Made by a program: the position numbers and the translations under genes. Below, piece after piece: positions 9,517 through 18,398 of a stretch of DNA of 64,000 nucleotides. The stretch spans positions 802,001 to 866,000 of the forward strand of contig JACVTC010000081.1 in assembly GCA_016946835.1 (NCBI GenBank), written 5' to 3'. The notes under the pieces were generated by a model. That model worked only from the letters and a program-made list of their open reading frames with translations. It had not been told where the DNA came from and searched no databases. Source of the DNA: Neocallimastix lanati (nom. inval.). Taxonomy: Eukaryota; Neocallimastigomycota; Neocallimastigomycetes; Neocallimastigales; Neocallimastigaceae. Each line of letters opens with the position of its first letter. Positions within the stretch are counted from its first letter, which is position 1.

Positions 9517-10183
9517 TGATACGGAACAATCTAATATTGCTTATATTATTGAATTTATTATTTTATATTTGTTTTTATTTCTTTTATATTATTTTTATTT
9601 TATATCTTTATTTTTATTTTAAATTTTTATTTGTATTTTTACTTTTACTTTATTTTTATTTTAATTTTTATTATATTATTTTTATCTTATATTTTATTTT
9701 TATTTTATATTTTTATTTTTATTTTTACTTTTACTTTTATTTTTACTTTAATTTTTATTATTTTTATATATTATTTTATTATTTTTTATATTTTATTTTA
9801 ATTAATTAAAAATTTATTTGAACCAATAAAAAAACTTCATTAAATTCTATAAATAACTTGTAAAATCAAAAAATATTAAAAACTCTCTCTCAAAATTTTA
9901 TAAATTAAATTTTAGAATAAAATAAGGTAAAATAAATTAAGGGTGTTTTAATTTAGTGTTAAGCTGTGTTGTTAATATAATAGTTTTAAGTTTAAATAAT
10001 AATTAAGTTAGTTAAGGGGTTTAAAATAAAATAAAAGAGAGCTTAGTTAATATTTAAAAACATTAGAATATTAATGTTGAGTTTAATTAGTTTAGATAAT
10101 ATTGGGAAATAAATAAATAAGTTTAATTAGAATTAATTAGAATATATTATTATTGAAAATAAATAAATGAAAAGTCCTGTACC
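9517..10183 (+). repeat. 3' LTR of element 1
   Basis: Near-identical to 3433-4099; differences are a few substitutions. It is followed by AACTG (10184-10188), which is at once the right duplication of element 1 and the left duplication of element 2. Confidence 0.92.
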
Positions 10184-10188
10184 AACTG

Positions 10189-10903
10189 TGATCCGGAACT
10201 AGCTTATTTACCTCAAATAAGCATATATAAGAATGATAAAAAGAAAAAAATATAAAATGTTTATAATAATGAAATTATTTAAAATTAAAATAGTTATAAA
10301 AAAAAATTATTTATAATAAAATTATTTATAATAAAAATAATTATCTATAAATTGTTTTTAATAAAATAAATACAGAAATATTTAATTCTGTATAAAATTA
10401 AATCGATTGACAATACTAACTATTATTTTTATTGTTTTCTCTAAAATAGATTATTATTTTCTGTATTCTTTTTACAATAATAAACTTTATGAGAATATAA
10501 TATTAATAATTTACAAGAATATTAAATTATATATTAATTGATAAATTAAAACATTATTAGAATAGATAGTTAAAATTTTAAATATAAATAAATCATTAAT
10601 AATTATAAAACTATATTTTAAAATAGATACTTTAGAATAGGTTAATTTTAAAATATATTAATATTAAAATAACATTCATAATAGAATAATATAAATAAAT
10701 GTATATGTTAATGTTCAATTCAAGATTCATGTAAAAAAAAAAAAAAAAAAAAAACTATAAAAGGAAGAAATTTTCTTTCTTTTGAAAAAGGACAACAATA
10801 AAATAAAATAAAAATTTATAAAATACTTTTAAACTAATAAAAATTTATTTATAATATTTAATATTGTGTTTTTAAAATATTGTGTGTGATCTGTGCCCAT
10901 ATC
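10189..10903 (+). repeat. 5' LTR of element 2
   Basis: TGATCCGGAACTAGC to GTGCCCATATC, matching 14831-15545. Contains a poly(A) run (~10733-10754) and near its end TGTGTGTG and GTGCCC, which pair with sequence beyond the primer-binding site. Confidence 0.92.
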
Positions 10904-10935
10904 GGAAATTGGTGGAGAATCCGGGCGCACACACA
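10881..10935 (+). promoter_or_regulatory. Primer-binding site of element 2 enclosed by a U5/leader stem
   Basis: Candidate primer-binding site TGGTGGAGAATCC (10910-10922), six bases after the LTR. The LTR end TGTGTGTG (10881-10888) plus GTGCCC (10893-10898) is complementary to GGGCGCACACACA (10923-10935) on the other side, with a short bulge. The primer-binding core TGGTGGAGA is shared with elements 3 and 6, so they use the same tRNA. Confidence 0.7.
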
Positions 10936-11302
10936 AAAATATGAAATAAACACATAAATTAATATTATAAATAATAGATTTTTTTATATTTTGTTTCAGA
11001 GGAAACAAAGATTTATTTTTTTTAAAGAAGTTTCAGAGGAAACTTAAATTTATTATTTTTATTACTTTTGTAAAAGTTTCAGAGGAAACTTATTTTGAAT
11101 TTACTTTTTTATTAAATCTTTTCGTTTATATTTTTTATAAAAAAAAAAAAATTTTTTTTATTAGTTTTCTCATAAAAATTTTTTGTGTGGCATAAGATAT
11201 TGTTACACAATCTTTATATTTTTAAATAATATTTTTATTAAAAAAGAAAAAATAATAATAAAATTTTTTATTTTTATATTATTAAATAATTATTTTTATA
11301 TA

Positions 11303-11348
<46 letters not shown>

Positions 11349-11523
11349 TTTTTTTTTCTCAATTTTATATTATTAAATATTTTTTTTATAAAAAAAATAT
11401 ATATATATATTCAATTTTATATTATTAAATAACCTTTTTATAAAATATATATATATATATATTTTTCTCAATTTTATATTATTAAATAACTTTTATTTAT
11501 AAAAAAAAAATTTTTATTTTAAG
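10936..11523 (+). other. Element 2 leader with three identical AGAG-loop hairpins
   Basis: Three copies of GTTTCAGAGGAAAC, each a hairpin with an AGAG tetraloop: 10990-11009 (8-bp stem), 11028-11045 and 11074-11091 (7-bp stems). The outer base pairs differ but stay complementary. Downstream is A/T-rich DNA with poly(A)/(T) (about 11308-11357) up to the gag ATG. The small Lys/Phe/Ile open frame at 11183-11428 is low complexity and not called. Repeated hairpins in a leader suggest a packaging signal (inference). Confidence 0.7.
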
Positions 11524-12771
11524 ATGAAAATCAGTGAAATTTCCCGTATGATTCCTAGATTAGGAAATCATGATAGGGATATAGAAAGTTGGGCCGAGGA
11601 GTTCCAAAGAATTATGGAACTTGCTAACATTGAGGAACCAAAAAGGATTTTCGCGTGGGCAAAAGAGTGCGTTCAGGGACGTCTTAAGGGTATACTCGAA
11701 GACCTTAAGACTATAGATGGTGATGATGTTACTTATCCCAATATAAACGAAATGAAAACTGCTATTGAAGATTATCTGGAGGTTACCCAACAAGAAAAAT
11801 GCTTTAATTTAAAGGCACTCAAAATAAGAAGAAACGAAACTATTAGGGATTTTAATTGGAGATATAATAACTTACATAATTCATTAAACCCTGAATCCCA
11901 GGAATTTATCACAATTAAAGATTATTGTAATTCTATATCAAGTAGACCTTTTGCCAGAACCCAAGTAATTACTGCTCAACCAGATACACTTGAAGAGGCA
12001 CTCCAAATTGCTGAATTAGCCGAAAATGCAACTGAAGCACCAAACATTCCGAATAACATAATAATGGCTCTGGGAAATGAAAATAATAGTTTTCAATACA
12101 ATCCTTATTATATGCCCAATAGCTCTCCTTTTAATTTCTTACACAATAATCCTTATTATGACACTTTTGATAATAACATAAATCCCGTCCTTTATACTAA
12201 TAATAAATCCTTCAATATTCCTAATAACAATGGAAATATGAATTATAGATATAATAGAAAGTATAATAATTATTATAATACTTATTCTAATCTTTATAAT
12301 AATAATAAATACAATAACCGATTTAATCACGGATTAAACAATAACAATTCTCAATATGACCCTTATAACAATTTTTATAATAATAATTTTAATAATTTTG
12401 ACAGTTACTATAGGAACAATTTCAATAATAATTATTTGAAAAATGATAATAATCTTAATAAAATTAATAACTTCAATAATACGAGATATAATAGTAATAG
12501 CAATAATAATATTAATAATGAAAGATTCCTCACAAACAATGTAAACAATGATAGAAATTTGAATAAACAAGCTAAAAATAATAATTATAATAATGTCAAT
12601 AATAACAATTATATTAATAATAATAGTAAAACATTAAAATGTTTTAAATGCAATCAATTCGGGCATAAATTACAAGATTGTCCATATTCTTATCGTGAAT
12701 TAGCCATAATGGAAGAAGAAGGAAAGCTTAGTATCAATAATATTAATAATAACAATAAGCCTTTAAACTAA
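11524..12771 (+). CDS. gag: Gag polyprotein of element 2
   Basis: 415-residue Gag, intact from ATG to TAA. The N-terminal ~170 residues are the capsid-like domain, clearly homologous to element 1 Gag (for example Asp-Ile-Glu-Ser-Trp-Ala-Glu-Glu-Phe, Gln-Glu-Lys-Cys, Phe-Asn-Trp-Arg-Tyr). Residues ~180-375 are an extreme Asn/Tyr-rich low-complexity linker. The CCHC knuckle CFKCNQFGHKLQDC lies at ~379-392. It is longer than element 1 Gag only because the linker expanded. An intact Gag in an otherwise pol-less element fits a non-autonomous element that can still form or enter particles. The gene ends in TTTAAAC TAA, the frameshift site. Confidence 0.92.
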   Translation: MKISEISRMIPRLGNHDRDIESWAEEFQRIMELANIEEPKRIFAWAKECVQGRLKGILEDLKTIDGDDVTYPNINEMKTAIEDYLEVTQQEKCFNLKALKIRRNETIRDFNWRYNNLHNSLNPESQEFITIKDYCNSISSRPFARTQVITAQPDTLEEALQIAELAENATEAPNIPNNIIMALGNENNSFQYNPYYMPNSSPFNFLHNNPYYDTFDNNINPVLYTNNKSFNIPNNNGNMNYRYNRKYNNYYNTYSNLYNNNKYNNRFNHGLNNNNSQYDPYNNFYNNNFNNFDSYYRNNFNNNYLKNDNNLNKINNFNNTRYNSNSNNNINNERFLTNNVNNDRNLNKQAKNNNYNNVNNNNYINNNSKTLKCFKCNQFGHKLQDCPYSYRELAIMEEEGKLSINNINNNNKPLN

Positions 12772-12794
12772 TTAATGGGAGAAGGAATACTCCC
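12762..12794 (+). promoter_or_regulatory. -1 ribosomal frameshift signal, element 2
   Basis: TTTAAAC (12762-12768), 8-nt spacer (12769-12776), GGGAG (12777-12781), 8-nt loop, CTCCC (12790-12794). The -1 frame encodes the Gly-Arg-Arg-Asn-Thr-Pro start seen in element 1. A one-base indel near 12820 then puts the rest of pol in another frame, so the signal no longer leads to the long pol remnant here. Confidence 0.82.
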
Positions 12795-12979
12795 AGAAAT
12801 CAAACCTATTCACATCAACCAATAATTCATACTATACAAGACCTTCTGAACAGGAAATTGTTGCTGCGGCCATTAGAAAAACAAAAAATAAAATTGATAA
12901 TACACCTTATCATCAAAAAACAATTAAAGAAAACTTATTATCAAACCCGCAACCTATTAAAATTCCTGCTAATAATACG

Positions 12980-13036
12980 ATGGAAATGGAAATGGATAAC
13001 GTTAATAATGATAATAATAATAAAAATAAAAATATA

Positions 13037-13095
<59 letters not shown>

Positions 13096-14818
13096 TAATA
13101 ATAATAATACTGATAATTATAATAATAATAGTACGATTAGTTTTAGTAATAAAGACAATAATAATACCAACGACATTTATAATTCATATATTCTTGGGAA
13201 TACTGAATCCTTAAAAATTTTAGATCCATCTATTATTAGTCAACCTTCTATTCAGAAAACAAAACAAAAAAGTAAAAAACAAAGGGCAAAAGAAATTATT
13301 GAATTAGCTAAAGAGATAGAACTACCTAGCCAAAAGAAACAAGAAAATAATGATATCAATAATAATAGTAATAATAATATAATAAAAAAGGTAAAAATAA
13401 TAGGTGATCAAAAACGATATGACATAGTACATGATGTAGGAGATACTGTAGCCAACATAACAATTGGACAATTACTAGATTTGAATCCTAAATTAAGAAC
13501 AGAATTGTCTAAATCTCTTAAGCTAACAACGATGACTACAATTAATGAAGCCATTTATAACGAAGAAGATATATTATCAACTATTAAACAAGATAAAATA
13601 GTAAAAACTCATGGAAAAGTTGAAGGAGTTGATACAATTATATACTTAGATTCATGTTCTAGCATTAACTTGATTACTAAAAGTTTTCTAATAAAAAATA
13701 ACATAAATATAAGTCCTTTATCACAGATAAAAGAAACTTTTCTTCAAGCATTCAATAATGAAACCATAGTCTCCAAACTTTTCGAGATTGAAATAACCAT
13801 AGGAGATATTACTCTTAAAGAAATTTTCAGACTCACTGAAAAGGATGATATATTTAATGTATTAATTGGTGTTGATACTTTGAGACATATGAAATTGATT
13901 ATCGATTTTACAGATAACAATTTATATCAAAAATTAGACGATATTAAAAAAATTGGAAGTATTGAAAATGTTTCTACCCTTCATTACGAGGAATTTAATA
14001 ACGATTTTAATGATCTAAATTCCAACGATAATGTAAATGAAATAAATTATTTGAAAGGAAATAATAGTAATGAATTATATTGTGATAATAAAAACAATGA
14101 TTTAAACAAAAATAATGGTTTAAATAAAAATAAGAATTCGAATAAAAATAAGAATTTGAATAAAAGTAATAATTTCAATAAAGAAAATGGTTTAAATAAT
14201 GGCTTAAATAAAAATGAGAACTTCAATAAAAATATTAAACCGAATAACAATAAAAATTCTCTTAATTTAAATGAAGATATTGATTTAGATAAAAATAAAA
14301 ATTTAATTAATAATAATAATAATATTGACTCAAATGAAAATTTTGACTTTAATATAAATATAAACATAAATAGAAATGATGATTTTATTGATATAAATAA
14401 AAATAATGTAATAAATTCGAAAAATGAAAATTTCTTAAATAATAATTATATTGAAAATGATGAAGCAGCTATAGAATATCTTTTATGTACCCAAGTTCAA
14501 TACGAGAAGATCTTTATTAATGATAATAAGAATAAATCTAAGGAAGAATTAATAGAAGAAATCATTGAGGGAACAGATGAAGACAAAAGACAAGCCCTTA
14601 AACAATTATTAGAAAACAATGAAGAATTACTAGCTATCAGCACTGATGATTTGGGAAAATCGAAACTATTAGCTCATGAAATTAAGTTAAATCCAAATCA
14701 AAAACCTATTAAGCAGAGGAAATATAGAATTGCTGACAAAAAGAAAATGGAGATCTTAAGAGAAGAAATTCAAAAACTCCGAGACAATGAGACTTCAAGG
14801 GACGAAGTCCATAGTTAA
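12980..14818 (+). pseudogene. pol: Truncated Pol (protease only) of element 2
   Basis: 612-residue open frame, the remnant of pol. Residues ~20-45 contain an almost pure poly-Asn run, and residues ~335-500 are another Asn/Lys-rich expansion. Between them is the aspartic protease domain with LDSCSSINLIT (Asp-Ser-Cys instead of Asp-Ser-Gly). The last ~45 residues reach the conserved N-terminal lead of RT (Lys-Pro-Ile-Lys-Gln). The frame then passes directly into the terminal codons around the GACTTC hairpin and stops, so no RT catalytic residues, RNase H or integrase remain. Upstream of the ATG the same frame is open back to ~12830 but is not in the -1 frame of gag, so an indel separates it from the frameshift site. 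A functional protease fragment is conceivable but unproven. Confidence 0.85.
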
Positions 14819-14830
14819 GCGGGGAGATTC
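14791..14830 (+). promoter_or_regulatory. 3' hairpin and polypurine tract of element 2
   Basis: GACTTC (14791-14796) and GAAGTC (14804-14809) form a hairpin; TAAGCGGGGAGATTC (14816-14830) is the polypurine tract before the LTR. The pol deletion ends immediately upstream of this hairpin. Confidence 0.75.
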
Positions 14831-15545
14831 TGATCCGGAACTAGCTTATTTACCTCAAATAAGCATATATAAGAATGATAAAAAGAAAAAAATATAAAAT
14901 GTTTATAATAATGAAATTATTTAAAATTAAAATAGTTATAAAAAAAAATTATTTATAATAAAATTATTTATAATAAAAATAATTATCTATAAATTTTTTT
15001 TAATAAAATAAATACAGAAATATTTAATTCTGTATAAAATTAAATCGATTGACAATACTAACTATTATTTTTATTGTTTTCTCTAAAATAGATTATTATT
15101 TTCTGTATTCTTTTTACAATAATAAACTTTATGAGAATATAATATTAATAATTTACAAGAATATTAAATTATATATTAATTGATAAATTAAAACATTATT
15201 AGAATAGATAGTTAAAATTTTAAATATAAATAAATCATTAATAATTATAAAACTATATTTTAAAATAGATACTTTAGAATAGGTTAATTTTAAAATATAT
15301 TAATATTAAAATAACATTCATAATAGAATAATATAAATAAATGTATATGTTAATGTTCAATTCAAGATTCATGTAAAAAAAAAAAAAAAAAAAAAACTAT
15401 AAAAGGAAGAAATTTTCTTTCTTTTGAAAAAGGACAACAATAAAATAAAATAAAAATTTATAAAATACTTTTAAACTAATAAAAATTTATTTATAATATT
15501 TAATATTGTGTTTTTAAAATATTGTGTGTGATCTGTGCCCATATC
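14831..15545 (+). repeat. 3' LTR of element 2
   Basis: Same length as and virtually identical to 10189-10903. Followed by AACTG (15546-15550), shared with element 3. Confidence 0.92.
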
Positions 15546-15550
15546 AACTG

Positions 15551-16796
15551 TAATACAGACTGAACAAATAATACTAATTGTGCTAGAATAATATAAAACA
15601 TAGACTTGCACATATGGGTACCCATCTCCCATATGGCCATACAGTTATTAATTAACTGTAAGGTGATGAGTTATTGGCATACTGTATCAGCTTCGCCGCT
15701 CTCAATCGTCGTTACACACTGCCCGGAGATGCATTCCTAACGTTCCTACATATATCTCTAATGACCACGAGCATCAGAACGGAACCATTAACTCCTCCCT
15801 AGTGGGTGTAATCATTGGCGATTGGAAATTTTACAATCATCAAGGTCTATGCTTCAATTCAAAGCGTAGTATCAGGGTTGGGTGAAATAATCATCTGAGG
15901 GAAAGCCTTATGGACATCACGTGTGGTCTCATGATATCCCAGGATAGAAACCTCATCCGATTATTTGGTGCCATGCCGAGGATTCGAACCCCGCCCTCTA
16001 CAGTAACCTGTATCGTCCTAACCGACTGGACCAACATGGCGCTAGAATAATATAAATTATTCTAACCTTATAGATTATTCTATTCTATATAATTGGAACT
16101 TTCCAATATTCTTCAAATATTACTAAATAGAAATCTTAAGTTAATAAATCACCAATTAACATATAATTCCTTTTTGAATTATCGATCCGATTCCATTATA
16201 ATGTATTAAAAATCTTTAGCCAAGAATATTGTCCTTGCCCACTTAATATATTAATATTATATTTCTTTTGTATTATGTTATATTGAAAATAATCAAATCT
16301 ATTTAATTAGTTATTAAAATTTTCGTTATTAATTTAAATTTATTTTTAATTACTAAATTTAACTAAACCACAATAAAATATTCTGTATAATCTCTTTATT
16401 TTTATTTTATATATATTAATATTAAACTGTTATTAAATAATTAATAATTCAATAATATATAACTACTATTTATAACAATAATATTATTAACTAAAATAAT
16501 AATTCAATTTCAATTTAAATGTTTTATTTATAAAAATAATTAGTAATTAGTTTATTAAAAAAATAGTTAGGCTTTACAAATTTTAATTTGATAAAAAAAT
16601 ATAAATACATGTAATTTTTAGTGAAATAAAATATAATCAATAACTTACTTTTATTAAATAAATAATTATATTATTATTTTTCTTTTATAAATTTAAATAA
16701 ATAAACATTGATTTTAAAACAAATTATTTTTTTTTATTGTAATTTTATTATTTGTGTTAATTATTATTATATTCCTAAAATTATATGAACCATACC
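15551..16796 (+). repeat. 5' LTR of element 3, split by a SINE
   Basis: LTR sequence 15551-15597 and 16041-16796 matches 22240-23024. The interruption 15598-16040 is absent from the 3' LTR and is flanked by a 16-bp duplication, so it was inserted after the element integrated. Confidence 0.92.
15598..16040 (-). mobile_element. tRNA-derived SINE (SINE1)
   Basis: 443-bp insertion, strikingly G+C-richer than its surroundings. Perfect 16-bp target duplication GCTAGAATAATATAAA at 15582-15597 and 16041-16056; the 3' LTR of element 3 supplies the empty site. On the minus strand the first ~75 bases (16040 down to about 15966) are a tRNA-like head: a 7-bp acceptor (GCCATGT with GCATGGC), D stem GTCC/GGAC, A box TGGTCCAGTCGG, and a perfect B box GGTTCGAATCC. 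The anticodon arm is distorted, so it is not a working tRNA. The ~365-bp body is of unknown origin and ends without a long poly(A). Mobilisation would need a LINE. Confidence 0.88.
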
Positions 16797-16832
16797 ATGA
16801 AAAATTGGTGGAGATATCGGGGAATATAATAA
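16764..16832 (+). promoter_or_regulatory. Primer-binding site of element 3 enclosed by a U5/leader stem
   Basis: TGGTGGAGATATC (16806-16818) is the candidate primer-binding site. The LTR arm TTATTATATTCC (16764-16775) is complementary over 12 bases to GGAATATAATAA (16821-16832). Confidence 0.7.
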
Positions 16833-16990
16833 TAAATTAATACATTAGGGATAAAATTATAATATTAAAAAAATAATTTTTCTAATAAAACAAAAAAATA
16901 TTTTTTTTAAAAAAAAAACAATTTTTATATTTTTAACTAATTATTATTAATTGTTAAAAATATTAATTAATATTAAATTAAACTAATATT

Positions 16991-17154
16991 CGTGCATAGA
17001 TTTCCGGGTTAAGTTTATCCTACATAGTAATTGGGCTAGTAGGCTCTGGACTGCTATTTTTTATATTGAAAATAGTAACCGTGGCACACGCGTGGCATGA
17101 CACCTTTCAAGAGGTAAGCTGCACGTCAGACAGTGTATACTATCAGATTGCACG
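16991..17154 (+). other. Structured G+C-rich leader domain of element 3
   Basis: A ~160-base island of higher G+C in the leader closed by CGTGCA (16991-16996) and TGCACG (17149-17154). Inside is an obvious hairpin, CTATTTT/AAAATAG. No open frame. It is probably a folded packaging or dimerisation domain, by position. Confidence 0.5.
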
Positions 17155-17310
17155 ATTATTATAATTTAATAAGTGATTAATAATAATAAATAATTAATAA
17201 TTTTATTAGTTAAAAGATTTATTTTTTTTAATTTTTTTTATTTTTACTTTTTTATAACAATTTATACATTACGAGGTTTAGCATTCTATAGATACAATAA
17301 ATTTTATTTT

Positions 17311-18228
17311 ATGAGAACATCCAGTACTTCCAGTACTCCAACAGAGAGTACTCCAGAAAGTAAGCTTAGCTTCAGAGAATTAAAGAAAGAATTAAAAGAT
17401 TTTGAAAAGCTTACTAAACAAAACCTTGACATCAATTCCTGGGCAAATGAGTTAAAGGCATGGATAAAATATCAACATATCAAGGATCCTGAAACTATTT
17501 TTACTGCTTGTATATTATCGGCTTCTGGAGAACCAAGAGAAATTATCCAAGAACTAGAAGATGGAAATGATCTTACTGAAGATGAAGATTCTGATTTCGA
17601 TAGCGATAGTGAAGGAGAAGATGATGAAGAAAGTGAATCTACTACCACCTACCCAAGCCTTGATGAAATCATAAATCATCTGAAGACTTTCTATGGACTT
17701 AAAGAAGATCAAACCAACTTGTTACGAGAATTGCGTTCCATAAAAATAAAGAAGAACGAGAAAGTTAAAGATTTTAATGTCCGTTATAGATCTTTGTACC
17801 ATAAATTGGATAAAAAGAGAAGAAGAAAAATTAGTGTTTTAGATTATGCAGATTCCTTAACCAATAATCCTGACGCATGGAGAAAGGTTATGCTTAAAGA
17901 CCATATTTCTATTACCAAAGCGTTCGCTATAGCTGAAAAAGTTGATCGTTTATCTATTAAAAATAGTACTGAATATTATGATAAGACTCGTTACAATCTC
18001 CTTAACTCTAAAAGTAATTTTAATAAGAACATTTCAAATGATTTTAACAAACCAAAAACCCACAAAAATGTATCTATAGAAAATCTCACTAACAAGATGA
18101 AAGAAATGAAAATTAGTACTTGCTGGTTTTGTAGCAATGAAGGACATACCAAACGAAACTGTCCTAAATTAAATTCTATATTGGAAAATAACCGCAAGAA
18201 GTTTTATGAAAATCATTTAAACCACTAA
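17311..18228 (+). CDS. gag: Gag polyprotein of element 3
   Basis: 305-residue Gag, intact. N-terminal Ser/Thr-rich start, capsid-like domain from ~25 to ~225, interrupted at ~95-115 by a very acidic Asp/Glu/Ser insertion absent from the other Gags of the window. The CCHC knuckle CWFCSNEGHTKRNC lies at ~271-284. The gene ends with TTTAAAC, one extra codon and TAA; the slippery heptamer is in frame. It is more diverged from Gags 1 and 2 than they are from each other. Its role is particle assembly and RNA binding, as in other Ty3 Gags. Confidence 0.9.
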   Translation: MRTSSTSSTPTESTPESKLSFRELKKELKDFEKLTKQNLDINSWANELKAWIKYQHIKDPETIFTACILSASGEPREIIQELEDGNDLTEDEDSDFDSDSEGEDDEESESTTTYPSLDEIINHLKTFYGLKEDQTNLLRELRSIKIKKNEKVKDFNVRYRSLYHKLDKKRRRKISVLDYADSLTNNPDAWRKVMLKDHISITKAFAIAEKVDRLSIKNSTEYYDKTRYNLLNSKSNFNKNISNDFNKPKTHKNVSIENLTNKMKEMKISTCWFCSNEGHTKRNCPKLNSILENNRKKFYENHLNH

Positions 18229-18248
18229 AAGGGAGTAGAAGCACTCCC
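18216..18248 (+). promoter_or_regulatory. -1 ribosomal frameshift signal, element 3
   Basis: TTTAAAC (18216-18222), 8-nt spacer (18223-18230), GGGAG (18231-18235), 8-nt loop, CTCCC (18244-18248). The -1 frame is open without interruption into the pol frame. The loop sequence differs from elements 1 and 2 while stem, loop length and spacing are identical. Confidence 0.88.
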
Positions 18249-18398
18249 ATCGTCAAAAAAATTGCTTCAGTCTGCCATCGTTCCAAAACAGTTGACTTAA
18301 AAGAAGATGATGATTATGAAGAAACTGCTGATTTCCAAGAAGGTACTACTACGGATTATTACGAAGATTTTGATGATGAGTCGGATGGTTCCAAAGAA

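Larger units (their letters stand above)
3433..10183 (+). mobile_element. Element 1: near-intact Ty3/gypsy LTR retrotransposon
   Basis: Complete LTR retrotransposon. Two LTRs of about 667 bp differ by only a handful of bases. The parts in order are primer-binding site, leader, gag with a CCHC knuckle, -1 frameshift signal, pol (protease, reverse transcriptase, RNase H, integrase), polypurine tract and 3' LTR. The domain order RT-RH-IN places it in Ty3/gypsy (Metaviridae-like). The target duplication AACTG is at 3428-3432 and 10184-10188; the second copy is also the left duplication of element 2. One in-frame TAA (6084-6086) interrupts the N-terminal extension of pol; otherwise pol is open. 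High LTR similarity implies recent insertion. Confidence 0.93.
10189..15545 (+). mobile_element. Element 2: pol-deleted, recently mobilised Ty3/gypsy element
   Basis: LTRs of 715 bp differ by about one base. Primer-binding site, leader, gag, frameshift signal, a truncated pol, 3' hairpin and polypurine tract are all present, and AACTG duplicates flank it (10184-10188 and 15546-15550). Pol keeps the protease and the very start of RT, then jumps to the last codons of the polyprotein, so RT, RNase H and integrase are gone. Because the LTRs are almost identical and the target duplications intact, the deleted form itself was probably copied in trans by a relative. Confidence 0.92.

Noticed and set aside
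15962-16040. Genuine tRNA gene on the minus strand
   Set aside because: Acceptor, D and T arms pair, but the anticodon arm cannot form a 5-bp stem with a 7-nt loop; it is the head of a SINE bounded by target duplications.
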